From positions 3,806,001 to 3,870,000 of the forward strand of contig CM072878.1 of NCBI GenBank assembly GCA_036937835.1: 64,000 bases of DNA. The letters are read 5' to 3'. The notes beneath the pieces were generated by a model, which was given only the letters and a program-made list of their open reading frames with translations, searched no databases and had not been told where the DNA came from. Both the position numbers and the translations under genes were made by a program. This document shows, in pieces, positions 33,061 to 42,302 of this stretch (position 1 is its first letter; each line of letters begins with the position of its first letter). The stretch comes from Pampus argenteus. Lineage: Eukaryota > Chordata > Actinopteri > Scombriformes > Stromateidae.

Positions 33061-35205
33061 ACCGGAGGTCGGGTGCCTACCTTCCTGCCGCCGACCCGCA
33101 GATCCGCTGAAGAATGTTCGTCCGGTTAACTGGGCATCCCAACAGACGGACCAGCATCTGGTATCCATAGTTCTCATCAACACCAGATCCGTCGTAAATA
33201 ATTTTAATTTTATTCTTATTTTTTTTATTTTTATGATATTTTATGTTTTCTCTTTTTCTCTCTCTTTATTTAATATTATCTCTAGCAGCAGCCATTGTCC
33301 CAAGGTGTTATTTGCTACAATTAACGCTGTTGTGAACCCATGTACTTCTGCTGTGACCGATGTATCAATAGCCAAAGAATTTTGCTTCATTATTTCGTTG
33401 ACAAAGTGGATTCTGTCAGAAAAGACACTAATGTGAGTGTCATTACGTGCACTAATAAGGATCTGTCTGTTGCTACAGCTCGTCCTGCTGTGTTTGATCA
33501 GTTTGAGCTTGTTTCCCTCTCTTTCTCTGCGACGCAATAAAATCTCTGAAACCTACAACTTGCGTATTGGATATTGTTCCTGTCAAACTGTTGGAAATGG
33601 TTCTTAATACTTTGGGGCCCATTGTCCTGGTTTTAATTAACTCCTGCCTTAGATTAGGAACTGTCCCAGCTGCTTTTAAACATGCTGTGGTTAGGCCTCT
33701 TCTTAAAAAGCCTAATCTTGACCCCTCATTTTTTTCTAATTTTAGACCTGTCTCTAATCTGCCTTTCCTTTCTAAGGTTTTAGAAAAAGTTGTTTTTATT
33801 CAATTACAGTCCTTTCTTGAGAATAACTCTGATCTTGAGAAGTTCCAATCTGGTTTTAGATCTCGTCACAGCACAGAGTCTGCACTGTTAAAGGTGCACA
33901 ATGACTTTGCTCTGTCCGTGGATGCCAAGTGCCCTAGTGTACTAGTGCTTCTTGACCTCACAGCAGCCTTTGACACGGTGGACTACACAGTCCTCCTGTC
34001 ACGCCTACGTAATTATGTTGGCATTCATGGAACTCTATTAAAGTGGTTTACATCATACTTATCCAGTAGAGCCTTCTCCATTATGGTTGGTGACCTGCCC
34101 TCTTCCATTGCCCCTCTCTCCTGTGGAGTTCCACAAGGATCTATTCTTGGCCCTATACTATTCTCATTGTACATGTTACCACTTGGGTCAATTATAGCCA
34201 GGCACAACCTTTTTCACTGTTATGCAGACAACGTACAAATCTATTTGCCAGTGAAGCCAAACAGCAATGATCAATGTTCTTTGTTTGCTTGCATTGCCGA
34301 TATTAAGCAGTGGTTGGCCCAAAACTTTCTTAATTTAAACAATGACAAAACTGAGTGTATTGTATTTGTGGATACTGTGACGGCTGGCCTTGGCACCCTG
34401 TCCTCTAAGCAGAATTCAATCGTCAGAAACCTAGGAGTGACCTTTGACAGTCACCTCAGGTTTGACAAACACATCAACAACGTTGTCAGGACTAATTTCT
34501 TTCAGTTGCGTCTCCTGGCCAAAGTTTAAAATGTTTTTAAGTCGTCACGACCTTGAGAAAGCCACCCATGCCTTAATAAGCTCAAGGTTAGACTATTGTA
34601 ACGCACTTTATGTTGGGGTCTCCCAGTCATCCCTTAGTCGACTTCAAGTTGTGCAAAACGCTGCTGCCTGTCTTTTAACTAACACCAGCAAATGTGCGCA
34701 TATCACTCCTGTTCTTAACTTCCTTCATTGGCTTCCTGTCCTTTATAGAATTGATTTTAAACTTTGTTTTTAAAGCTCTTAACAGCCTCGCCCCTTCGTA
34801 TTTATCTGAGCTTTTAACTGTCCGCAATCCTGCTAGAGCTCTAAGGTCTAAAGATCAATTTTTGCTGGAAGTGCCCAGGTCAAAATATAAACACTGGGGT
34901 GAATGAGCGTTTTCCGTTGCCGCCCCCAGGATCTGGAATGAGCTCCCCGTCGAGATGTGTCTTGTTTCTGACCTGGGCCTTTTTAAATCCAAGCTTAAAA
35001 CCCATTTATTTAGGATGGATTTTAACACCCAGTAGTATGATGACACTTTTATCATTTCTTATTTCATTTTGTTGTAATTTTATTCTTTTTATTTTGCTTG
35101 TTTTTTTACCTATTGTTCTTGTTATTTATTATCTGCTGTAAAGCACTTTGGTACACCAAAAGGACTGTTGTAAAGGGCTGTATAAATAAAGTTCATTTAC
35201 ATTTA
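33061..35205 (+). mobile_element. Older L2-clade LINE, 5'-truncated
   Basis: A different L2 subfamily from the GATTT-tailed one. Reverse transcriptase and C-terminal motifs run from about 33540 to 34895. Then comes an L2-type 3' end containing AAAGCACTTTGGTACACC and ATAAATAAAGTTCATTTA. It ends near 35205, about 40 nt before RBFOX exon A. Confidence 0.85.
33567..34895 (+). pseudogene. L2 reverse transcriptase with mutated active site
   Basis: Blocks FRPVSNLPFLSKVLEKV, LLDLTAAFDTVDY and GVPQGSILGPILF are conserved. The catalytic box reads CYADNVQIYL instead of YADD, losing one metal-binding aspartate. The frame stops after RLLAKV near 34529 and continues in another frame (HDLEKATHALISSRLDYCN), then breaks again near 34773. 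It is clearly dead. Confidence 0.88.
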
Positions 35206-35243
35206 CATGTTTTATTTGGATTCTTTATTGTGTTTTCCAACAG

Positions 35244-35387
35244 ACTGATGATGCTGCCCAGACTGACAGTCAGCCACCAACACAGACTCTACCCGAAAGC
35301 ACAGACAGCAAGGCCCAACCCAAAAGGCTTCATGTCTCCAACATCCCCTTCAGGTTCAGAGACTCAGACCTCAGGCAAATATTTGGC
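35244..35387 (+). CDS. rbfox1: RBFOX exon A (144 nt): end of N-terminal linker and start of RRM
   Basis: Acceptor TTTTCCAACAG at 35243 and donor GTAAGT from 35388. The 48 codons (phase 0) read TDDAAQTDSQPP ... QPKRLHVSNIPFRFRDSDL ... FG, the RNP2 strand of the Fox-1 RRM. The length matches the vertebrate RBFOX exon. RBFOX proteins bind UGCAUG in pre-mRNA and control neuronal and muscle splicing. The linker pattern (QPxTQ ... KxQPKR) is nearest RBFOX1, though TDDAAQTDSQP also recalls RBFOX3, so the paralog is uncertain. The usual RDPDLRQMFG reads RDSDLRQIFG here, so this copy is somewhat diverged. Confidence 0.93.
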
Positions 35388-35461
35388 GTAAGTACAACAA
35401 TATCTAACAAAAATAACTTTTTTTTTCTAAATTTCAGTCAGTGAAAAAAGAGAAATAAGGT

Positions 35462-35715
35462 AATGATTGGCTGCAAAAGTTCAGTCCAGGGAGACTTTGC
35501 TTGGGGACCGGAAGGTGGCTGATTCAAGTCCAGGACCAAACATATAAAAAGGTGATCTGGTAGCTGAAGGATGCCAGTACCCTGACCCCTCACTCCCCCA
35601 TCTGCCTGCAGGGGGCTCTTAGGGAGGGTGCCCATCACTGCACCATCTCTCTCCTCATTTGCATGTCCATGTCTATAAAAATAGTGAGGGATCAATAAAG
35701 TAAGTCTCCTTCTTG
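35462..35715 (+). mobile_element. tRNA-derived SINE in the RBFOX intron
   Basis: The head shows tRNA-like promoter boxes, A-box-like AAGTTCAGTCCAGGGAG and B box GATTCAAGTCC. The body ends with GGGATCAATAAAGTAAGTC, a LINE-related tail. The same layout on the other strand occurs at 60250-60588. It lies about 75 nt downstream of exon A. Confidence 0.75.
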
Positions 35716-35771
35716 AGGGTTTCATTTTCTGTGAATCATCTACTTCTTACATAACAAAGAACAATAGCAAA

Positions 35772-35834
35772 TATATCAAGAGATTTAAAAATCAATCACA
35801 CTTCCTTTTCTTTTTTGCAGCAATTTGGCAAAAT
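35772..35834 (+). repeat. 63-bp direct repeat, upstream copy (duplicated splice acceptor)
   Basis: Identical to 37409-37471. It contains an intron end with polypyrimidine tract and TTTTTTGCAG (ending 35820), plus the first 14 nt of RBFOX exon B (CAATTTGGCAAAAT). The offset is exactly 1637 nt. Confidence 0.95.
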
Positions 35835-35901
35835 TGCATCTTGTTTTAATGGATACTGTCTTACACGTGGTCTATATTCTGTTTTGGTCGAATTTGCACA
35901 G
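35821..35901 (+). other. Candidate pseudo-exon of 81 nt using the duplicated acceptor
   Basis: Starts at the duplicated acceptor with 14 nt of exon B and continues into antisense retroviral sequence. It ends at CACAG followed by a plausible donor GTAGGG (from 35902). It is 27 codons, in the RBFOX frame, without stops. Inclusion before exon B would insert 27 residues inside the RRM without shifting the frame. Whether it is used is unknown. Confidence 0.4.
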
Positions 35902-37408
35902 GTAGGGTTCCTTTTATCAATCCTACATCAGTGGAACCTTTAGACCATAATTTATCTGGTACCTCTTTTAATAGCTCTTCTTCTTCTTCTTCTGTGAGCA
36001 CTAACAGTCAGTGTCTAGATAGAAGATTTTCCATAAGCATATGAACACCTTTTTGCACCTGAATCGTCCAAAATAGTGCTTTTCTGGTTAGCCCTGTCGA
36101 TGCACTAGTGGCTGTAGTACTAGATATGGGTTCCCAATCATTTGTGTTTTCTTGTTTTATTATCATTTTGCCCATATCTTTCCATTTCATTATATTGTTT
36201 TTATACAATGAAATGTGAGGTGCTGTCCACATCTTGAACAGTCTTACCAGCTCTGGCGTTGATAGTATTACTGCTGCAGCTGCATTAGATTCACCATCTG
36301 AATAGACATAAGTCACTGTCACTCTAGCTGGAGTAGCTTTAGTTAGGGCATTGTTAAAGTCATTATCTGGTCCTGGTGTGTCTTTGTACCAAAGTGTCAC
36401 ACAGAAAAGTTACAGGTTTTCCGTTTAGCAATAACATCACTTCTGGTTTAACTTCGTCCACAGACAACACATCTTGAAAGTTTATCCACACTTCATCTGT
36501 CTCACGTTCTATCTCATCTCCTTCTTCACGCTATACAGGAGGCAGACACGAGGCAGACACGATCAACACCTTTAAGAGTAGACTTAAGACTTTCCTGTTT
36601 GATAAAGCTTATAATTAGGGCTGGCTCAGGTCATCCCTTAGTTATGCTGCCATAGAACTAGACTGCTGGGGGACTCACATACTCTCTCGCTCTCTCTCTC
36701 TCATTCTCTCTCTCTCCTTATCTATCCATCTATCTAATCTATCTATCTATCATGTTACTAATTAAACTTCTTCCCCGGAGTTTCTGTGCTCTCTCGTCCA
36801 GCAGGTTCTTGTGGACTGTGTCTGCTGCTGTGGTCCTGCGTGGCGTCTACTGCATGTGTTGTCGCCGTCATCATTGTTGCCATATCCCCATTACAGATTA
36901 TAGTTAGTTAATAATTTGCTACTGTGTATCTGTATCTTTACCACTAGTTTCACTGTTGCTGTAATGGTTCATCATTCGTTGTTCTCATTTTGTCATTGTC
37001 ATTACTTGTCACTGTTATTCATTGTGAGTGTACAATATGTGTTTGTTGATTTGTTCTGTACATGTGACATCCATTGCACGTCTGTCCGTCCTGGGAGAGG
37101 GATCACTCCTCCGTGGCTCTTCCTGAGGTTTCTTCCACCTTTTTCCCTGTTAAAAGGTTTTTTGGTGGGCAAGTTTTTCCTCACTCGAATCGAGGGTCTA
37201 AGGACAGAGGGTGTCACTCCTTGTACAGATTGTAAAGCCCTCTGAGACAAATGTATTTTGTGATTTTTGGGCTATATAAATAAAATTTGATTTGATTTGA
37301 TGATTTGATTTGATTTGATACAGCCCTCTGTTTATCTTCCTCTTCTTCTCCATATCCTAGTCATTCACAGTATCCCCCTTTCATCTCAGGACAATCTCTG
37401 ACCATATG
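35835..37408 (-). mobile_element. Endogenous retrovirus fragment (protease to start of RT), no LTRs
   Basis: Read on the minus strand, the right part has a retropepsin-like piece with FLCDT (about 36400-36450). The left part has the spacer before reverse transcriptase (DVGLIKG) and then the RT start (QYPL near 35850). That order is typical of gamma/epsilon-like fish retroviruses. The protease lacks the expected glycine context, and the RT palm, LTRs and envelope are missing. A later L2 insertion (36539-37317) cuts it. It is flanked by 63-bp direct repeats rather than a 4-6-bp duplication. Confidence 0.7.
36539..37317 (+). mobile_element. 5'-truncated L2 inserted in the retroviral fragment
   Basis: Begins in the last codons of ORF2 (after a short duplicated GGCAGACACGA), continues through the whole 3' UTR and ends in repeated TGATT units. 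The six-base duplication ATACAG flanks it (36533-36538 and 37318-37323). Confidence 0.92.
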
Positions 37409-37471
37409 TATATCAAGAGATTTAAAAATCAATCACACTTCCTTTTCTTTTTTGCAGCAATTTGGCAAAAT
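37409..37471 (+). repeat. 63-bp direct repeat, downstream copy (functional acceptor)
   Basis: Same 63 bases as 35772-35834. Here the acceptor leads into the complete 54-nt exon B, so gene function can be kept. Confidence 0.95.
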
Positions 37472-37511
37472 CCTAGATGTGGAAATTATCTTCAATGAGC
37501 GTGGTTCTAAG
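37458..37511 (+). CDS. rbfox1: RBFOX exon B (54 nt): RRM helix 1 and strand 2
   Basis: Acceptor TTTTTTGCAG and donor GTACGT. The 18 codons QFGKILDVEIIFNERGSK are identical to the vertebrate RBFOX core, and length and phase are canonical. They continue directly from exon A (…FG) into exon C (GFGFVTF). The exon's first 14 nt and acceptor are duplicated 1637 nt upstream. Confidence 0.96.
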
Positions 37512-37538
37512 GTACGTGCTGCTTCTGTCTTTATCCAA

Positions 37539-37543
37539 GCATG
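37539..37543 (+). promoter_or_regulatory. GCATG motif downstream of exon B
   Basis: A GCAUG core 28 nt into the intron after exon B, the location where RBFOX binding usually promotes exon inclusion. A single pentamer can occur by chance. Confidence 0.35.
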
Positions 37544-38501
37544 CCTCTTCAGTTATTATTTTTAGCTTGAATAGTAATACTTTCAAACATATCTATCAAA
37601 TTAACATTGTGGTTTAATATCACATAGTTCTGCTTCTTTGTGAACTTACACCTATCTCTCAGTGTACTTTTAAAAACACATGAAAAACAAAGTAGAATGT
37701 TCTGTCAGGCCGGAACTCAATCAGGACTCAAGAGCTCAGGTGTCAGTGAGCCGATTTATTTGGCAAAACAACAAAAAACACTCCTAAGGAGGAAAATTCT
37801 ACTCCAGTATACAAAACTATCAAAATCAAAATCACTCTTAAAGAGGAAAATGAAAAGGCTATAAACCATTCATTTAACTACTACTAGACAAAAATGAAAC
37901 AAAAGTAACAAAAAAAAAAAATTCACTCTTTCAAGGCAGGAAAAAAACTCATGATTAAACACACTGTGACTATGGCTTAGAAATTGCTTGGGTGATTGAA
38001 CATAAGGTAAAGCACCTTAGCACAGGACAAGCCACAGGGAGACACTGATGTAACCTGTACACCACCTTATTAAAAGTAATGTTTAACTATCAGTCGGTAA
38101 CTATACAGTTATCATTTCTAGGCTAGGTTCAGAAGACTAGGTTGGACTCGAGGAGTGGAGAGTAAGACACTGAACGCAAATAGGTTGTAGCACCACCATA
38201 TATTGTGCACCATATACAGATTACAATTCATCCACAGTGAATAAAGACGGTGCAAATACAAATGGCCATTCATAAGAAAATAAATACAATATGTAGAGGA
38301 AATTTAATCAATTGACATGAAATTTGAAAGCGCACATCATCTATAATATGCAGAGGAAAGCGACTCAAACTTCGCTTGTGATGGCGAAGTGCAACCAGTG
38401 GAGGGGGGAAAGAAGAGAGTTAATATTGGGAAGTGTATGTAATGAATGTATTGCCGTTAATAGGTCGCCAGGAAAAGGTTTAAGGGAAAAAACGTGGCTG
38501 C
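37544..38501. other. Intron, no gene recognised
   Basis: AT-rich intron. A stretch starting TGTCAGGCCGGAACTCAATC near 37697 looks like retroelement LTR or UTR sequence, but I could not find its partner end. Confidence 0.3.
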
Positions 38502-38506
38502 ATACC

Positions 38507-39087
38507 TGTCAGGTTCAAACAACCTAGGACATCAGAAAACACACACAAAATGAGGCAAAGACAACAGTATAAGTTTTACTTGCAAGAACGGGGAGATGTG
38601 CTCAGTTACAGATCTCCTACTCGCTCTGAGGCACACCTTCCGCCAACCTTCTTTTATTGAAAATTAGGAGGTCCCTAGTTACATAGAATTCAAATGTGCA
38701 TAAGGGGAGGGGGAAAAACACAGGATAACAAGTTACATACTTGGTGAAGAATACAAATTGTATATTAGTGTGTGTGTATGACATCATTGATTAATTAACT
38801 AGGCTCACACACAGCACATCTTCCCGCAACTGACACAAAAGCCTCAAAAGGGAGTCTCTTCCCATGGCCTTCACTGCAGCTCCGGTACAGGTCAATGTCA
38901 CTCCCTAACTTTTCTCACAGCAGCTGCTTTCATGCTGACCTTGAACAAAAGACACTTTGAGCACAAACGAGTAATATGAAACATTAAGTAATGAGAAACA
39001 ATATAACAAGAATAAATGGATATAACTGGAAAAAGCAAATAAGGGATAACTTTATTATAATTATTCTAACATATAATGATTCTAACA
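38507..39087 (-). mobile_element. Solo LTR, 581 bp
   Basis: Starts TGTCAGGTTC and ends GATTCTAACA on the + strand (TG...CA). It is flanked by the exact 5-bp duplication ATACC (38502-38506 and 39088-39092). On the minus strand it begins TGTTAGAATC and has an AATAAAG signal, which suggests that orientation. The family is probably a fish endogenous retrovirus, not assigned further. Confidence 0.82.
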
Positions 39088-39092
39088 ATACC

Positions 39093-40744
39093 AGAGCCTC
39101 CTACCAGCCCGATTAGAGCTGACTCCTTCCTGGGTCCTCAAGCTTTGTACCCAGGCTAGGCTTAGATCGCCATCAACCTGGCCGATTCAGTAATTCAAAT
39201 GGCACACAGCTCAGATTCAGGCAATTAACAGCTCCGGTAGTCGGTACTCAGCAACCAGCATGCTCCTCCGGCTACTGCTGGTAGTAACTATGTTGTATTT
39301 ATCTGGACTCTATCACGTGACAGTGCGACGGCGAAACAGCATGACGTCGTGACGCAATAGTGTATGTAATATTTTAGACAAGCTGGTAAATTAATCAATC
39401 AATCTTGATTAATTAATTTTTTTTTTTTAATGATTTTTTACCCGGGTTACACTGAACTTACTGTATATAGACACACAGATGGGTAATGGGAAACAGGTGG
39501 AGACAATCAGGAATCATGGCCACAGGTGACACACATGAGAAGGGCATATGATCTGAAATGAGAGGATGGGTAAATTTCAAAATAAAACAGGAAGTCACAA
39601 GACACACAATACAAGAACACCAACATATTAATTCATTGTGACATGTTCCTCTATTAGTTGAGCAAAATTGATTATGCAAATCATGAATTTGAACTCCCTA
39701 CTTACAATCGTACTACATCAGTTCAGTTGGGCTCAGATGAATACATTTCAGTACAGCTGAATCACTGTAATGCATATTTACAGAAAAAACAGAGTTTATA
39801 TTATACACCATACAGCAATAGTAGGCAAATAGGCAAAAAACTCTGCAGCAAAAATGGTTGGCCCATCAATAACTGATTGTCACAGTTTACATTAAAGCAT
39901 ACAGATATTTTCACAAATCTACTGTAGATAACGAAATAAACAGAACTGTTATAATAACCTTAATATATCTAATACTGCCACCACACAAGGAGATCTACAT
40001 CCTAAAATGACAGCTAGCTACAGAGCAACAGGATATGATAAACAATGATAAACTGTCTGCAATAATAAAAGACAATATGATTTTGATATTGATGACGATG
40101 TTGCAGATTGATGTTCAAAGTTAATGAAGTATCTTTCCTCTCTATTTCAATACCAAACCAGAGTCATAGTTTATTAATACAAGTATATTAAAATGACCTT
40201 CCCAGATCAGACATCCTGTTTTATGAGCCCAACTATTATTTATAAAAGTTCCTTTTCAAAATGTATTAAATTCTTTTGAGCTGTTTAGAAAGAGTATTTT
40301 GTGGTTTTCCGTTGCTGTTTATTATTACTGTAGTCTGATTTTTTTTTTTTATTGACATGGCATAAATAAGTCTTCTTTTGGTACATTTAATTTCCTCTTT
40401 TATTTCATCAGATGAATGTATTCGACATGCCATCTTGCAAAAATATGAACATTGCAGTAGATGATTAATTTCTAACTACAATAAATAGACATTTATTATT
40501 TTATTTCAGTCATCATTATTATTATTATGTTATTAACCTTCAAGGCCCGAATTTACTGAGACATTGTAAATAATGAATAGAAGAAAACACTAGAATGCTT
40601 TAATTCTAATAACAGCTGTGAATAATCCCTTTTACAAACAATATTGAAATTGTGTTAACAATAAACTTTTTAAAAACTTAATATTGTAGGTCAGTGATGC
40701 CTTATATTAATTCAATTGATGGTTTTCTATTTTAATGATAGCTA
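39093..40744. other. Intron, no gene recognised
   Basis: AT-rich non-coding sequence with a long T run near 39418. No exon with RBFOX homology or transposon end seen. Confidence 0.4.
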
Positions 40745-41290
40745 AAGTCAATTATTTTATTTATTTATTCCACAACGGGGAAATTCACTTATTACAAGCA
40801 GCGAAAAGAAAAGATAGAAAACAAGGAGGGAGTCTTTTTTTTTTTTACATATTTACACAAGTACTTACATTAAAAATGTGCAGATTTAAGACAAAGACAA
40901 ACAAGAACAAAATCAGAACAAAAAATAGCAATGGGACATTGCTATTTATTTGACAGGAGACTACAACATTCAGGTGCAGGTGTTGTAAAGTCTCACAGCA
41001 GCAGGGATGAAGGACCTGCGGAATCTCTCCTTCTTACACTGTGGGTGTAACAGTCTGCTCCTGAAGGAGCTGTTTAGAGACACCACAGTGTCATGTAGGG
41101 GGTGAGAGGGGTTGTCCATGATGGATGTCAGCTATAACATCCTCCTCTCACCCACTTCCTCTATGGAGTCCAGAGGACAGTTCAGGACAGAGCTCGCTCT
41201 TCTAATGAGTCTGTTCAGTCTGCTTCTGTCCCTGTCCGTGCTGCCCCCTCTCCAGCAGACCACAGCATAAATCACTATTCCAAACTGTAA
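40745..41290 (-). mobile_element. Rex-type LINE 3' fragment
   Basis: The 3' end at left has CACAACGGGGAAATTCACTT. The body carries the conserved LINE 3' segment around GCAGCAGGGATGAAGGACCT and CTCTCCAGCAGACCACAGCA. It is 5'-truncated with no intact frame. Confidence 0.65.
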
Positions 41291-41737
41291 CATTCACTGC
41301 ATAGGAGGTGATCATGGATATTAAACTTTTGCAGCTCTATCTGTTCTAAACTAGATTAGATGTGCACAATGTACGCTCCAACAACCCCAGACAAACTTGT
41401 TTACCAAGCCAAGCAACTTCTGTATGTTTTGTATAGTAAGTGTTGAAACATGGAAATAGCTGGATCCTTAACTGGTGAGAAGTACTGCGAAAGCATCAAT
41501 CTTTAAGCATGATATCTTGTATGTAGCACATATTTGAGACCCATTAACAGGGTTCCCATTTCAAGAAAGGTCAGATACTGAGATTTTAGGCAAATCACTA
41601 ACTTAAATTTCAGCCAGGCAGAACAACATTCACTGACTAAAACTGAGAATTCTGCTTTTGTCTACTTCTGTCTGAAATCAGTGACTAATTATTATGAATG
41701 AATTTTTTCCAGACCTAATAATGGATAGGAGCTGTAG
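41291..41737. other. Intron, no gene recognised
   Basis: Unremarkable sequence up to the BEL LTR. Confidence 0.4.
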
Positions 41738-42258
41738 TGTTTTCAACAAGGATGTTGGTGACACCACGTTAAACCACAAATGAAGACCCTGCAGTTGAGC
41801 TGCAGCGTTTTATTGTCTCCATGAACATGTGGTGAAAACTGTAATAACAGAAAGATGAACTCAATCTCAAAACATTGAGTTATTAATACTATATTAATCT
41901 AATTAATATAAAAAAAGTGCGTGAAATTTATTAAATTTGAAATAATTGTCAATATAATAACTCATATGTGTAAACTATCGAAAAATTAAACTTCCGGCAT
42001 TCCTGCCTGAGGATGGCATCGGATAGCATTTCCAGGCTATTTTTCGCTCCTGGACCTTTGTTTACAACTGAAGACAGATCAAACCGGAATATGTAACCAG
42101 GAACCGGAAGTACATTTATTGATAATAATCTTTCGATATAAAAGTAACTAACATAACTAAGCCATGAATTATGCATCTTATTAACCTTTAACATCATATA
42201 AACAATTTCCAAGTTATTTATTTAAACCCATCAACATATATTTGCCTTAAAGGCAACT
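41738..42258 (-). repeat. BEL 3' LTR
   Basis: 521 bp, TGTTTTCAAC at left and AAAGGCAAC at right. The adjoining interior CTCCCCGCC is the reverse complement of a purine-rich tract, as expected next to a 3' LTR. Confidence 0.88.
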
Positions 42259-42302
42259 CCCCGCCTGGCGTCTGTGAGGCCACCAGAGTAAACATTATAC
42301 AT

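Noticed and set aside
35388..35460. Extra RBFOX exon directly after exon A
   Set aside because: The strong GTAAGT donor ends exon A and the frame downstream matches no RBFOX sequence.
36008..36400. 130-codon minus-strand frame as an unknown gene
   Set aside because: Neighbouring frames on the same strand show retroviral protease and reverse-transcriptase edges, so it is part of the endogenous retrovirus fragment.
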